DNA from: Pelagibacteraceae bacterium AG-426-M19
GTDB taxonomy: Bacteria; Pseudomonadota; Alphaproteobacteria; Pelagibacterales; Pelagibacteraceae
Length of the DNA: 64,000 bases
Direction of reading: 5' to 3'
NCBI GenBank assembly: GCA_003210025.1
Contig: QCNW01000003.1
Location: forward strand, 62,001 to 126,000
Made by a program: the position numbers and the translations under genes. Under the pieces are notes generated by a model, which made no database searches, was not told the origin of the DNA, and was given only the letters and a program-made list of their open reading frames with translations. Below, piece by piece: positions 53,561 through 62,866 of the stretch; positions within the stretch are counted from its first letter, which is position 1; each line of letters starts with the position of its first letter.

Positions 53561-53786
53561 CTTTAGGCTTGTCCTCTTTCATGATTTCAGTGTTTTTTTT
53601 TAATTCTTCTTTAATTGAAACATCCGTTATTTCTGTAACTTGATTTTGAACATCTGAAAAATATCTCTTAGCAGAACCTATCCATGATCCAACTTTTTTT
53701 AACATTACAGGAAAGTCTTTTGGTCCTACAACTATTATTGCAATAGATACTATTATTAATATTTCAAACCAGCCGATCTGTGGCAT
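53550..53786 (-). CDS. tatB: Sec-independent protein translocase TatB
   Basis: This 78-residue protein has one N-terminal span with IGWFEILIIVSIAIIVVGPKDFP, the TatB GPKD-type turn, then an amphipathic helix (KKVGSWIGSAKRYFSDV) and a short acidic tail. It is shorter than most TatB proteins (140-170 residues) because the tail is reduced, which is typical of streamlined genomes. It lies between tatA (3 bases) and tatC. Confidence 0.9.
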   Translation of the reverse strand: MPQIGWFEILIIVSIAIIVVGPKDFPVMLKKVGSWIGSAKRYFSDVQNQVTEITDVSIKEELKKNTEIMKEDKPKDDS

Positions 53787-53789
53787 TGA

Positions 53790-53987
53790 TTACTCTTTTT
53801 TGTCTGAGTCTTGATTTTCAGATATATTTTTTGGTTGGCTATCTTCTGTAGCATCTGTAGCCATACCTTTTTTAAAACTTTTAATTCCTTTAGCAACATC
53901 ACCCATTAGACTAGAGATTTTACCTCTACCAAAAAGTAATACTACTAAAATTACTACAATTGCAATTTGCCAAAATCCTATACTCAT
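53790..53987 (-). CDS. tatA: Sec-independent protein translocase TatA
   Basis: This 65-residue protein has the single N-terminal span ([20 protein letters not shown]), the FGRGK-type hinge and an amphipathic helix [18 protein letters not shown]. It forms the pore of the twin-arginine pathway. It begins the tatABC operon. Confidence 0.94.
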   Translation of the reverse strand: MSIGFWQIAIVVILVVLLFGRGKISSLMGDVAKGIKSFKKGMATDATEDSQPKNISENQDSDKKE

Positions 53988-54029
53988 AATTACTTATAAC
54001 CTTATAATTTTAGTTTTAAAACTATTTTT

Positions 54030-54722
54030 TTATTTATCGTTATCGGTATTAAGAGTGCTATTAAGCATCTCATCTATATCAGAGTATATATTTTCCTTTT
54101 TATCCTCTTGTTTTTCTTTATAGAATTTGCCTGTTCCAAATATAGATGCATCTACACTAGATGTATCGATAAGACCTGCAGTTCCTAATTCATCAACGGT
54201 TGGAAGATCTGACAATTTTTGGAGATTGAAATGACTTAAAAAGTCATCTGTTGTTCCATATTGAATAGGTTTGCCAGGGGCATCTTTTCGACTTTGAGGT
54301 CTAACCCAGTTCAATTCCATCAATATCTCAAGTGTATTATTTCCAAACGCAACTCCACGAATTTCTTCTATTTCAGCTCTAGTGACTGGTTGATGATAAA
54401 CAATAATTGCAAGTGTTTCTATCGCAGCCTTTGATAATTTTTTTTCAACAGTTTTTTGTTGAGACATTAATGTGGATAAATTTGGTGAAGTTCTAAAAGA
54501 CCACTTATTGGATATACAGACTAAATTTATTCCACGATCAGAATAAAAATTCTGAAGTTTTAGTAAAGATTTTTCAACATCTGTCTTTTTTGAAATTTTA
54601 TTTTCAATAGTTTCAATATTTAAAGGTTCTGCAGCTGCAAAAACAATAGCTTCTATTTCTTTATCAACATCACTTAATTTAGATGGAAATGATACAACAT
54701 TATTTTTTTTTAATTTATTCAT
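54030..54722 (-). CDS. scpB: Segregation and condensation protein B
   Basis: This 230-residue winged-helix protein is the SMC-binding partner. It has EIEAIVFAAAEPLNIETIENK at the N-terminus, and LSKAAIETLAIIVYHQPVTRAEIEEIRGV then TTDDFLSHFNLQKLSDLP, which are ScpB signatures. It follows scpA with a one-base overlap. With ScpA and SMC it helps organise and separate chromosomes. Confidence 0.93.
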   Translation of the reverse strand: MNKLKKNNVVSFPSKLSDVDKEIEAIVFAAAEPLNIETIENKISKKTDVEKSLLKLQNFYSDRGINLVCISNKWSFRTSPNLSTLMSQQKTVEKKLSKAAIETLAIIVYHQPVTRAEIEEIRGVAFGNNTLEILMELNWVRPQSRKDAPGKPIQYGTTDDFLSHFNLQKLSDLPTVDELGTAGLIDTSSVDASIFGTGKFYKEKQEDKKENIYSDIDEMLNSTLNTDNDK

Positions 54723-55453
54723 TAGATTTTTTTAATATATATGTCCTCAAATAAATTATCTTGTTTAATAGATATATTGCCTTCTTTTGCAAGCTCTAAA
54801 GATCCAGCAAAAATTCCTGCATTACCAGTCTTACTTAAAGTTCTAGAGTTTCTAAAATTTTTTGGTATTAGATCAGTCATATTTTTCCAATCATTTAAAT
54901 TATTATAAAACTCTTTTATAACTTTAATACCTTCTTCAGTAGTAAATACTGGAAGTTTCGGAATATTCATTCTTTGAAAATCTTTTGTCATTACGATATT
55001 CGAATACGTTTTTAATAATTCAAATAATGTTAAAGAATATTGAGAGTTATATATTGATCTCATTCCACTTTTCGAACCTCTCATAAAAATATCTTTGCCT
55101 AATCTTTTTCTACTCAACATCTGAGAAGACAATAATCTTATTAATTCCAGTTTTTTAAGTTGGAGTTTTAATTTTTCTGCCACTTCAAGTGCTTTAAATT
55201 CCTCTTCCTCTGTTTCTGGTAATAGTAGTTTAGATTTAAGATAAGTTAACCAAGTAGCCATTAACAAATATTCTGAGGCCAATTCTAAATTCAAATTTTC
55301 AGTTTTTGTTATAAAATCATGAAATTGATCAGCTAATTTAGTGATTGATATATTTTCCAAATCTACTTTTTGTGATTTTGCTAAATCTAAAAGTATTTCT
55401 AATGATCCAGAGTAATTACTAAGATCAACATTAAATTCTAAAGAATCACTCAT
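54722..55453 (-). CDS. scpA: Segregation and condensation protein A
   Basis: This 243-residue kleisin has YSGSLEILLDLAKSQKVDLENISI and LASEYLLMATWLTYLKSKLLLP near the N-terminus, the ScpA signature that binds SMC, and a C-terminal winged-helix region that binds the SMC head. The linker is lysine-rich. It lies 10 bases from nagZ. Confidence 0.93.
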   Translation of the reverse strand: MSDSLEFNVDLSNYSGSLEILLDLAKSQKVDLENISITKLADQFHDFITKTENLNLELASEYLLMATWLTYLKSKLLLPETEEEEFKALEVAEKLKLQLKKLELIRLLSSQMLSRKRLGKDIFMRGSKSGMRSIYNSQYSLTLFELLKTYSNIVMTKDFQRMNIPKLPVFTTEEGIKVIKEFYNNLNDWKNMTDLIPKNFRNSRTLSKTGNAGIFAGSLELAKEGNISIKQDNLFEDIYIKKI

Positions 55454-55463
55454 GGTTTTAAAT

Positions 55464-56414
55464 TTAACTTATTATTTGAATTAATTTAGAAGTTTTTTTT
55501 ACAATAAAATCATCGATATAAGGTGAATTTTGACCTACTACATTCATTTCGTTCATTTTTCCATTGCAATGAAGCACCAAATTACAACCTGCGCGAAAAG
55601 ATTTAATAACGTTATTTTTTAAACTACCTCTAAGAGCACCCATAGAAATATCATCTGACATTAATATTCCCTTGAATGATATTTCTTTTCTAATCATTTT
55701 TATGATTTCTTTAGAATGTGAAACGTTATTTATTGGGTCAAGTTTTTTAAACAACAAGTGACCGGTCATACCTAAAACAGATTTTTTTTTGGTAAATGGA
55801 AAAAAATCATATTTTTTAAGATACTTTAGATCTTTGTCTATGACTGGTAATTTGTAATGACTATCAACTTTAGCCAAACCATGACCTGGAAGGTGTTTAA
55901 TTACTGTGCCAACCCTATTTTTGTGAAATTTTTCGATAGATATATCGCCAATTTTAGACAGCATTTTCTTATCATTTGAATAGGATCGATCACCTATAAT
56001 TTTATGAGAATTATTTCGTCTTAAATCCAATACGGGTACTGTATTAACATTAATACCAATAAGTCTTAACAAATAGGATATTTGCTTCACATAAACATTG
56101 AAATAAATATCGAATTTTTTTTTATCTTTTGAATATAAATCACCAAAATATTTTGCACTAAAAATTGAATTATCTATAAATTTTCTTAATCTGCTTACTC
56201 TTCCACCTTCTTCGTCAATTAGAATTGGATAGTTAGAGTTTTTAAATATTTTTTTAATCGAACCAGTTAATTTTTGAACTTGATTGATTGATTTAATATT
56301 TCTTGAAAAAAGGATTATACCCCATGGCTTATATTTTTTTAAAAAACTTACTTCACTTTTTTTTAAATTATGTCCACTAATGCCACATATAAAAGCTCTT
56401 GTTTTTTTAATCAT
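55464..56414 (-). CDS. nagZ: Beta-N-acetylhexosaminidase (NagZ-type, GH3)
   Basis: NagZ removes GlcNAc from peptidoglycan muropeptides in the cytoplasm. This 316-residue GH3 enzyme shows LIDEEGGRVSRLR, the active-site loop TVIKHLPGHGLAKVDSHYKLP with the KH-PGHG motif and its catalytic histidine, and the nucleophile aspartate in GILMSDDISMGALR. The protein is rather divergent but has all key residues. It lies in the argS-(SPOR-like)-nagZ-scpAB order. Confidence 0.9.
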   Translation of the reverse strand: MIKKTRAFICGISGHNLKKSEVSFLKKYKPWGIILFSRNIKSINQVQKLTGSIKKIFKNSNYPILIDEEGGRVSRLRKFIDNSIFSAKYFGDLYSKDKKKFDIYFNVYVKQISYLLRLIGINVNTVPVLDLRRNNSHKIIGDRSYSNDKKMLSKIGDISIEKFHKNRVGTVIKHLPGHGLAKVDSHYKLPVIDKDLKYLKKYDFFPFTKKKSVLGMTGHLLFKKLDPINNVSHSKEIIKMIRKEISFKGILMSDDISMGALRGSLKNNVIKSFRAGCNLVLHCNGKMNEMNVVGQNSPYIDDFIVKKTSKLIQIIS

Positions 56415-56664
56415 TATATAACAATTCCCAAAAAGAATATTTTTTTGTGTTTTTATTTTTGTATTCTACATATTCAATAATGTTGTCCGTGTCATTTTTA
56501 AGAATAAATAGATTATTTTCGTTAGATGATATTTTTTCATCAATACTTGAAACTGCTCTATATGATTTCTTGTAGTTGTAGTCTGAAAAATAATATCTTA
56601 GAGTAAAGAATAGAAAGAAAAATATAATTATTAAATAAAAAAGATATTTGAGCTCTTTTAGCAT
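56407..56664 (-). CDS. Small single-span protein of unknown function
   Basis: This 85-residue protein has one N-terminal span (YLFYLIIIFFFLFFTLRYYF) and then a polar tail rich in asparagine and lysine. It occupies the place between argS and nagZ where related bacteria have a SPOR-domain protein; it looks like a shortened remnant with no recognisable SPOR fold. It overlaps nagZ by 8 bases and argS by one base. Confidence 0.6.
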   Translation of the reverse strand: MLKELKYLFYLIIIFFFLFFTLRYYFSDYNYKKSYRAVSSIDEKISSNENNLFILKNDTDNIIEYVEYKNKNTKKYSFWELLYND

Positions 56665-58394
56665 TACATTTTTTCAGGTGTATCAACACCTATAATATCC
56701 ATTCCAGTTTTAATTGTTTTTGCAATAGATTTTAAAAATATTAGTTTTTCTATATTTATTGTTTTATCATCATTGATAAATCTTTTTTCAACATCATCTT
56801 TTCCCATATTCCAATAGGAATGAAACTGTGATGATAACTCATATAAATATACAGGGATCCTATGAGGTTCTAGTTTTTTAGTAGAAATTTCTACACATTT
56901 AGGCCATTCAGATATTTTTTTAAAAATTTCAATTTCTTCATTATTAAATTGCATATTATTATTTTCATTATCAATCTTGTCATCAATATTTTTATTTATA
57001 TTTCTAAAAACCGATGAAATTCTAGCATAACAATATTGAACATAATAAAGTGGATTGTCTTTGGATTTTTCTTTTACTTTTGTAAAATCAAAATCTAATT
57101 CAGCATCATTACTTCTACTTAGCATAATAAATCTTGTTGCATCTTTTCCAACTTCAGAAATTAAATCTTCAACGGTAATGTAATCACCTTTTCTTTTAGA
57201 CATTTTAAAAGGTTTGCCATCTTTTATTAACTTAACAAGTTGGCTTACTTTACAAATTAATTTATTTTTTTCTCCAGATAATGCTTCAACAATAGAAGTA
57301 ATTCTTTTTATATAACCTGCATGATCCGCTCCTAAAATATTTATTAATTTATCAAATTTTCTGTTTAGTTTTGTATTATGATACGCAACATCTCCAGCAA
57401 AATAAGTCCATGTGTTGTCAGATTTTTGTAATGCCCTATCTTTATCATCCCCGAAATCTGTTGATCTAAAAAGTAACTGATCTCTCTCTACCCAATTAGT
57501 TGTGTCTTCTCCCTCGGGAGCTTTTATTTTTCCTATATATACAAATTTATCTTTTTTAAGTTTCTCAATAACCTTATCAACCTCTTTATTTTCGACTATT
57601 TCAGTCTCGCTCGCAAAATTATCATGAATAATTCCCAAATTATTTAGATTTGTCTTAATAAGTTTAAGTGACTCTGTAATTGCTAATTTAGTAAGTGTTA
57701 ACTTTATTTTTTCATAATCATCAAATTGTAAATCTTTATTATTATCTATAATATGTTGGGCTATATCTTTGATGTATTCTCCTGGATATAAATCATCCCC
57801 ATCTACTGGAAAAGTTTGATTATATAATTTTTCTTTTATTCTCAAATATACAGATCTAGTAAAATGTAAAATTTGATTGCCATGATCATTTACATAATAT
57901 TCTTTTACAACTTCTTGATTGTTAAATTTTAACAAATTAGAGATAACATCACCTAGAATAGCACCTCTACAATGACCAACGTGTAATGGTCCAGTGGGAT
58001 TTGCAGACACGAATTCAATTAAATGTTTCTTTTTAGAGCCCTTAAGTGCTGCACCAAAATTATTAAGATTATTTATATTTAAAAGAAATGAAGTCCAAAA
58101 CTCTTTTTTTAAAATAATATTTATAAATCCAGGCTTTGCTATTTCTATCTTCTCAATATTATTATCGTCTTTAAAAATAATATCTTTTAATTTTTCAGCA
58201 ATTTTAATTGGTGGTTCATTATTTGTTTTAGATAAAACCATTGCAACATTAGTTGACAGATCGCACTTAAATTTTTTAGGAGGTATATCTACATTTATAC
58301 CAGATAAACTTTCAGGTAATAAAATTAGCTTTTCTTCACTTGCTAATTTAATTTTATCTAAAATTTTATTTAAGTATTCCTCAAATATATTCAT
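56664..58394 (-). CDS. argS: Arginyl-tRNA synthetase
   Basis: This 576-residue class I synthetase has the N-terminal additional domain, the HIGH site in NPTGPLHVGHCRGAI, and the second site KPFKMSKRKGDYITVED. The C-terminal DALR anticodon domain includes YCYARISSVFRNI. It overlaps dgt by 4 bases and the small membrane gene by one base. Confidence 0.96.
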   Translation of the reverse strand: MNIFEEYLNKILDKIKLASEEKLILLPESLSGINVDIPPKKFKCDLSTNVAMVLSKTNNEPPIKIAEKLKDIIFKDDNNIEKIEIAKPGFINIILKKEFWTSFLLNINNLNNFGAALKGSKKKHLIEFVSANPTGPLHVGHCRGAILGDVISNLLKFNNQEVVKEYYVNDHGNQILHFTRSVYLRIKEKLYNQTFPVDGDDLYPGEYIKDIAQHIIDNNKDLQFDDYEKIKLTLTKLAITESLKLIKTNLNNLGIIHDNFASETEIVENKEVDKVIEKLKKDKFVYIGKIKAPEGEDTTNWVERDQLLFRSTDFGDDKDRALQKSDNTWTYFAGDVAYHNTKLNRKFDKLINILGADHAGYIKRITSIVEALSGEKNKLICKVSQLVKLIKDGKPFKMSKRKGDYITVEDLISEVGKDATRFIMLSRSNDAELDFDFTKVKEKSKDNPLYYVQYCYARISSVFRNINKNIDDKIDNENNNMQFNNEEIEIFKKISEWPKCVEISTKKLEPHRIPVYLYELSSQFHSYWNMGKDDVEKRFINDDKTINIEKLIFLKSIAKTIKTGMDIIGVDTPEKM

Positions 58395-59509
58395 TTTGAT
58401 GCTTTATATAATTGTATGGCGTACCTATCTGTCATGCCAGAAATATAATCGGATATAGCTCTTTCTTTGTTAGTTTTTAAATATTTAGTTTTAATATACT
58501 TTTTTGGATTTTTGCTAATTACGCTAAAAAGCTTTTTAATTATCTTTTTTCCTTCGTTATTTTTTTTTAATACATCTTTATTATTATACATAGTTATTCT
58601 AAGGAAATCTCTAATCTCATTTATAGTTATTTTTAATTTGTTGGAAAAATCAACAATTTGATTTTTTTTATTCGATACATCTTTTTTTGTAGATATTTTG
58701 TTCATTAAAATATTTCTTGTCGTTGTTTTTATTAAGTCTTGAACCATTAAATTTATAGAGTCTCTTATAGTTTGATATACAAGAATATCATTATTTTCAC
58801 TCTTTAATTTATTTTTATATGATTTTAAAATTTCATCAAAAAAAGAGATTTGTTTAAGATCGTTTAACTTAAACAATTTAGCTTTTATTCCATCTTGAAT
58901 ATCATGGTTATTGTATGCAACGTCATCGGATATAGATGCAATTTGAGCCTCCAGTGAGGAGTTTTTTGAAAAATTAATTTTATTTTTTAAATTTTTCAAA
59001 CCAATTAAATTATTTATTTTGACTAGCTTTGTTACCGGACCATTATGTTTAATAAGACCATCTAACGTTTCTAATGTTAAATTAAGACCTTCAAATTTAA
59101 AATATTTATTTTCAATGAACATTACTATCCTAAGTGTTTGAAGGTTGTGGTCAAATCCCCCATATTCATACATACATTCATTTAGGGACACTTCTCCTGC
59201 ATGACCAAAAGGGGTATGACCTAAATCATGAGCTAAGCTTAATGTTTCAGCTAAATCATCATTTAAACCTAAGTATTTAGCAATTGTTCTAGCAATTTGT
59301 GAAACCTCAATGGAATGAGTGATTCTGGTTCTATAATGATCTCCTTCAGTATTAACAAATACCTGAGTTTTGTGCTTCAATCTTCTAAAAGACGTAGAAT
59401 GAATTATTCTATCTCTATCTCTTTGAAAAGGTGATCTGAAAGGATTGCTCGCTTCTTTGAACAGTCTACCTTTTGAAGCAAATGTTCCTAATTTTGAGTA
59501 ATTTTTCAT
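58391..59509 (-). CDS. dgt: Deoxyguanosinetriphosphate triphosphohydrolase-like protein
   Basis: This 372-residue HD-domain enzyme hydrolyses dNTPs to nucleosides and triphosphate. The metal residues are visible: SFRRLKHKTQVFVN, RTRITHSIEVSQIAR (histidine), LAHDLGHTPFGHAGE (HD pair) and ISDDVAYNNHDIQDG (acid). It lies divergent to erpA (50 bases between starts), the canonical alphaproteobacterial arrangement. Confidence 0.93.
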   Translation of the reverse strand: MKNYSKLGTFASKGRLFKEASNPFRSPFQRDRDRIIHSTSFRRLKHKTQVFVNTEGDHYRTRITHSIEVSQIARTIAKYLGLNDDLAETLSLAHDLGHTPFGHAGEVSLNECMYEYGGFDHNLQTLRIVMFIENKYFKFEGLNLTLETLDGLIKHNGPVTKLVKINNLIGLKNLKNKINFSKNSSLEAQIASISDDVAYNNHDIQDGIKAKLFKLNDLKQISFFDEILKSYKNKLKSENNDILVYQTIRDSINLMVQDLIKTTTRNILMNKISTKKDVSNKKNQIVDFSNKLKITINEIRDFLRITMYNNKDVLKKNNEGKKIIKKLFSVISKNPKKYIKTKYLKTNKERAISDYISGMTDRYAIQLYKASK

Positions 59510-59559
59510 TCTTTAAAAATGGCAAAATATTATTATATTGTTTTTATCAATGTTTAATT

Positions 59560-59877
59560 ATGATTAAAGAAATTAAATTTACAGATAATGCTATAAAGCA
59601 GATAAACCATCTTCTTTCATCAAAAGATAAAGGGTCATTTTTTAGAATCGCTATTAAAGGTGGTGGATGTTCTGGATTTCAATATGATTTCTCATTTGAT
59701 AACTCTGCTAAGGATGATGATCTACAACAAGATAATATTCTAATCGACAAAACGTCGGCAGATTTACTAAAAGGATCTGAAGTTGATTTTGTGAAAGAAT
59801 TAATCGGAGATTCTTTTAAAATAAACAACCCGCAAAGCAAATCTTCTTGTGGTTGTGGCGTATCTTTCTCGCTTTAA
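59560..59877 (+). CDS. erpA: A-type iron-sulfur cluster carrier
   Basis: This 105-residue protein delivers Fe-S clusters to target enzymes. The conserved cysteine sites are KGGGCSGFQYDFSFD and KSSCGCGVSFSL. I choose the ATG at 59560, 51 bases from the dgt start, because the family begins with I-K-(F)-T-D-x-A; an upstream ATG at 59473 would overlap dgt. It ends with its stop codon overlapping the xth start. Confidence 0.9.
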   Translation: MIKEIKFTDNAIKQINHLLSSKDKGSFFRIAIKGGGCSGFQYDFSFDNSAKDDDLQQDNILIDKTSADLLKGSEVDFVKELIGDSFKINNPQSKSSCGCGVSFSL

Positions 59878-60653
59878 TGATAATTAGTTCCTGGAATGTT
59901 AACTCTGTAAGAGCAAGAATTGAAAATATTAAAGAGTATCTAAAAAAATATTCACCAGATATTTTAATGATGCAAGAGATCAAAGCTCAAGATGAAAACT
60001 ATCCTTACGAAGACTTTGAAAAATCAAATTACCAAAATTATGTATTTGGTCAAAAATCATATAATGGGGTTGCAATAATTTCTAAAAAAAAATTAGACAA
60101 AATTGAAAATGATATTTTTAAAGATAAAAATAAACAATCAAGAATTATTACAGCAGATGTAAAACATAAATCAAAAATAATTAAATTAATAAATATATAC
60201 ACACCCAATGGAAATCCAGTTGATACGGAAAAATATACTTACAAATTATATTGGCTAGAAAGTTTAATTAAAAAATTAAAAGCTTATTTAAAAAAAAAAG
60301 AAAATATAATTATTGGTGGTGATTTTAATATAATTCCTTCAGCTGAAGATGTTCATAATCCTAAAGGATATGAAAATGATGCTTTGTTTAGACTAGAGAT
60401 AAGAAAAAAATTAAGAGAATTATTAAGTTTAGGTTTTCATGATGCATATAGATATATTCATCCTGACAAAGAGGGATATACGTTTTGGGATTATACAAGC
60501 GGTGCATGGCAAAAAAATAATGGCATGAGAATTGATCATTTCTTAGTTTCAAACTCAATTATAAATCTTGTGAAAGATGTAAAAATTAATAAATATCCTC
60601 GTGGCAGACAAAAACCTTCGGATCACACACCAATTGAAATTGAATTAACTTAA
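59877..60653 (+). CDS. xth: Exodeoxyribonuclease III
   Basis: This 258-residue endonuclease/exonuclease/phosphatase-fold enzyme repairs abasic sites. It starts IISSWNVNSVRARIENI and has MMQEIKAQDENYPYEDFEK (metal glutamate), GGDFNIIPSAEDVHNP and DHTPIEIEL at the end. I use the ATG at 59877, whose A is the last base of the erpA stop; the frame is open further upstream but would run inside erpA. Confidence 0.94.
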   Translation: MIISSWNVNSVRARIENIKEYLKKYSPDILMMQEIKAQDENYPYEDFEKSNYQNYVFGQKSYNGVAIISKKKLDKIENDIFKDKNKQSRIITADVKHKSKIIKLINIYTPNGNPVDTEKYTYKLYWLESLIKKLKAYLKKKENIIIGGDFNIIPSAEDVHNPKGYENDALFRLEIRKKLRELLSLGFHDAYRYIHPDKEGYTFWDYTSGAWQKNNGMRIDHFLVSNSIINLVKDVKINKYPRGRQKPSDHTPIEIELT

Positions 60654-61643
60654 AGATTTTATTTTATTAACAAGTTCCTCATTAATATTTCTAGGTCCAG
60701 TATCTAATCTGTTTTTGTGACGTCTTTCACCTGGCAACCTAACCTCTCCCATTGATTTCATTTTCTCAAAGAATTTATTTGAATGATTATCCCAATCAGA
60801 ATTTGTTAATTTGTCAGGAGATATAGCTAAAATAAACTCCCCACCACTTGGTGGCCCACCATCATCTGTATCCTTCTCAGCCGTCTCATAACTAAAATTA
60901 TCTCCAACTAAGGCTCCAGCAAGTAATTCAACCATCATTGCTATTCCTGAGCCTTTATAGCCGCCAAATGGCAACAAAACTCCACCATCTGCTATTTCAC
61001 CAGGATCTGTTGTTTCTTTTCCATCTTTAGTTAAACCAGTCCCAATTGGAACTTTGTGCCCTTCTCTTTTTGCAACTTGAACTTCTCCCATTGCCATCGA
61101 TGCAGTAGCCATATCATAAACTACAGGAGGTTTATTTTTTCTTGGCCAAGCAAATGAAATTGGGTTTGTTCCAAATAAAGGTTTAATTGCTCCTGCTGGT
61201 GCAACTGCTGGCTTGTATGATGTACAGGCAAAAGCAACAAGTCCTTGCTCTGCTATTGCTTCAGTCTCAGGCCACATCGCAGCCATATGATGAGAATTAG
61301 TAATTGCTAAAACAGCTACTCCATTTTCTTTTGCAGCTTTAACAAGTTCTGGTATTCCATATTTTAAAACCATTGGGGCAAGACTATTTTTTCCATCTGC
61401 TTTAACAACACTAGCGGTTAATTTTGAAATCACTGGTCTAGCTTTGCCATTAATTTTTCCACTTTTTAAACCAGAAATATAAGCGGGTAATCTAAATAGA
61501 CCATGAGATAATGATCCATCTCTTTCAGCATTTTTGATTAAAGTAGATAAGGTATCTGCTGTTTCTTCATCACAACCATTAGCTACTAACGTTTTTTTAG
61601 CTAAATGGAAAATTTCTTCTAAAGTTAAAGGAACAGTTGTCAT
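60645..61643 (-). CDS. Malate/L-lactate dehydrogenase-family (Ldh2) oxidoreductase
   Basis: This 332-residue NAD(P)-dependent enzyme belongs to the LDH2/MDH2 family: FRLPAYISGLKSGKING, the catalytic histidine in ITNSHHMAAMWPETEA, GTNPISFAWPRK (cofactor site) and GYKGSGIAMMVELLAGAL. Members act on malate, lactate, ureidoglycolate, sulfolactate or delta-piperideine carboxylate; the substrate cannot be fixed here. It converges on xth with an 8-base overlap. Confidence 0.88.
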   Translation of the reverse strand: MTTVPLTLEEIFHLAKKTLVANGCDEETADTLSTLIKNAERDGSLSHGLFRLPAYISGLKSGKINGKARPVISKLTASVVKADGKNSLAPMVLKYGIPELVKAAKENGVAVLAITNSHHMAAMWPETEAIAEQGLVAFACTSYKPAVAPAGAIKPLFGTNPISFAWPRKNKPPVVYDMATASMAMGEVQVAKREGHKVPIGTGLTKDGKETTDPGEIADGGVLLPFGGYKGSGIAMMVELLAGALVGDNFSYETAEKDTDDGGPPSGGEFILAISPDKLTNSDWDNHSNKFFEKMKSMGEVRLPGERRHKNRLDTGPRNINEELVNKIKSLS

Positions 61644-61686
61644 AAATAATATTAGATATTATTTACGACAAAAGTTCAATTTTTAA

Positions 61687-62829
61687 TTAACAACCTTTAA
61701 AAGATTTAGACATATTTCTGATTAAATCAAAATATAAGTCTTTTCCAGGATCCAAAGTAGCTCCTAATGGGTCTACAACACCAGTTTTAATATTCATATC
61801 TTTTGCTACAGCTTTAATGATATTTGGATTAAACTGTGGTTCAGAAAATACACAAGCTACTTTATCATGCTCAATTATTTCTCTGATTTCAGCCAATTGT
61901 TCTGCTCCTGGCATTACATCTGTATTAACTGTAAAAGCACCCAATATATTAACATTAAATCTTTTCTCAAAATATTGGTAAGCATCATGGAAAACAATTG
62001 ATGCAACACTCTGATTTAATTCAGAAGAGACGTCACTAACAAGTTTATCAATATCTTTTAGTGCTTTCTTTAAATTGCTTTTATATTTTGATGCGTTCTT
62101 AGCATCATTTTCAATTAAATGCTCTGCCATTTCATTTAATATAACTTTAGCATTCATCGGATCTAACCAAATATGTGGGTCATGCTCACCGTGGTGGTGA
62201 CCTTCATGTCCTGCATGATCATCGTGGTCATCATGGTCATCTTTCTTTTTATGTCCATGGTCATCATGATCGTCATGCCCATCTTTCTTTTTATGGTCAT
62301 GATCATCGTGGTCGTCTTCTTTATGACCGTCTTTTTTTTTGTGGTCGTGATCATCGTGGTCGTCATGTCCATCTTTCTTTTTATGGTCATGATCATCGTG
62401 ATCATCTTCTTTATGGCCATCTTCTTTATGTCCGTGATCGTCATGATCATCATGATCACCAAAAATATTTCGTTCTCTGAATTTTAATTTATTAAGACCT
62501 TTAATTTCCATTAATTCAATTTTTTCAGCTTTTTTTGCAATTGAATCTAATGGTTTTTCCATGAAGTTTTCTAGATCTTCACCTACCCAAAAAATAAGAT
62601 CAGCATCTTGTAACATCTTTGCATGAGATGGTTTTAACGGAAATCCATGTGGTGAAGAATATCCATCGACTATTAGGTCTGGTTTAGCAACTCCATCCAT
62701 CAGATAGCTAGCTAAAGAGTGTATAGGCTTAATTGAAGCTACAACTTTTATTTCTGCTTTTGCTGATGTAAAAAGAGCTAAAAAAGATAATATTGTAATT
62801 ATTAATGTTGATTTTTTTAAGTTTTTCAT
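61687..62829 (-). CDS. znuA: Zinc ABC transporter substrate-binding protein ZnuA with a His-rich loop
   Basis: ZnuA binds zinc in the periplasm for the ZnuBC importer. The 380-residue protein has a signal peptide (SFLALFTSAKA), the first lobe with IKPIHSLASYLMDG and SSPHGFPLKPSH (metal histidine), and a long charged loop at residues 125-219 of His, Asp and Lys. HDPHIWLDP and VFHDAYQYFEKRF follow with further ligands. The loop has a 30-residue tandem repeat (140-169 and 170-199). The last cysteine probably pairs with CVFSEPQFN, as in E. coli ZnuA. It is transcribed away from znuC. Confidence 0.96.
   Translation of the reverse strand: MKNLKKSTLIITILSFLALFTSAKAEIKVVASIKPIHSLASYLMDGVAKPDLIVDGYSSPHGFPLKPSHAKMLQDADLIFWVGEDLENFMEKPLDSIAKKAEKIELMEIKGLNKLKFRERNIFGDHDDHDDHGHKEDGHKEDDHDDHDHKKKDGHDDHDDHDHKKKDGHKEDDHDDHDHKKKDGHDDHDDHGHKKKDDHDDHDDHAGHEGHHHGEHDPHIWLDPMNAKVILNEMAEHLIENDAKNASKYKSNLKKALKDIDKLVSDVSSELNQSVASIVFHDAYQYFEKRFNVNILGAFTVNTDVMPGAEQLAEIREIIEHDKVACVFSEPQFNPNIIKAVAKDMNIKTGVVDPLGATLDPGKDLYFDLIRNMSKSFKGC
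62233..62412 (-). repeat. znuA: 90-base tandem duplication inside znuA
   Basis: Codons 140-169 (62323-62412) and 170-199 (62233-62322) are two 90-base units that differ at only a few bases and encode the same KEDDHDDHDHKKKDGHDDHD pattern. Shorter HDDHD-type repeats continue on both sides, so the array can lengthen or shorten by slippage. Confidence 0.85.
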
Positions 62830-62848
62830 AATTTAATTTAGTGTTAAT

Positions 62849-62863
62849 TGTTATAATATAACA
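62849..62863. promoter_or_regulatory. Zur-type operator 1 of znuA / znuCB
   Basis: TGTTATA-A-TATAACA is a perfect palindrome of the Zur-box type, placed between the divergent znuA and znuC starts (62829 and 62902). It matches the core of the gammaproteobacterial Zur consensus as I recall it. Zur with zinc bound would repress both directions. Confidence 0.75.
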
Positions 62864-62866
62864 TTG

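Noticed and set aside
61645..61663. AATAATAT-TAG-ATATTATT palindrome upstream of the Ldh2-type gene as an operator
   Set aside because: It is made almost only of A and T; such palindromes are expected by chance in this composition, and no related site was seen elsewhere.
62233..62412. CRISPR-like array
   Set aside because: The repeats are contiguous, in frame and coding, without unique spacers.
62163..62487. Three further reading frames of about 100 codons on both strands over the repeat
   Set aside because: They are frame and strand shadows of the repeated His/Asp codons in znuA and have no start context or family.
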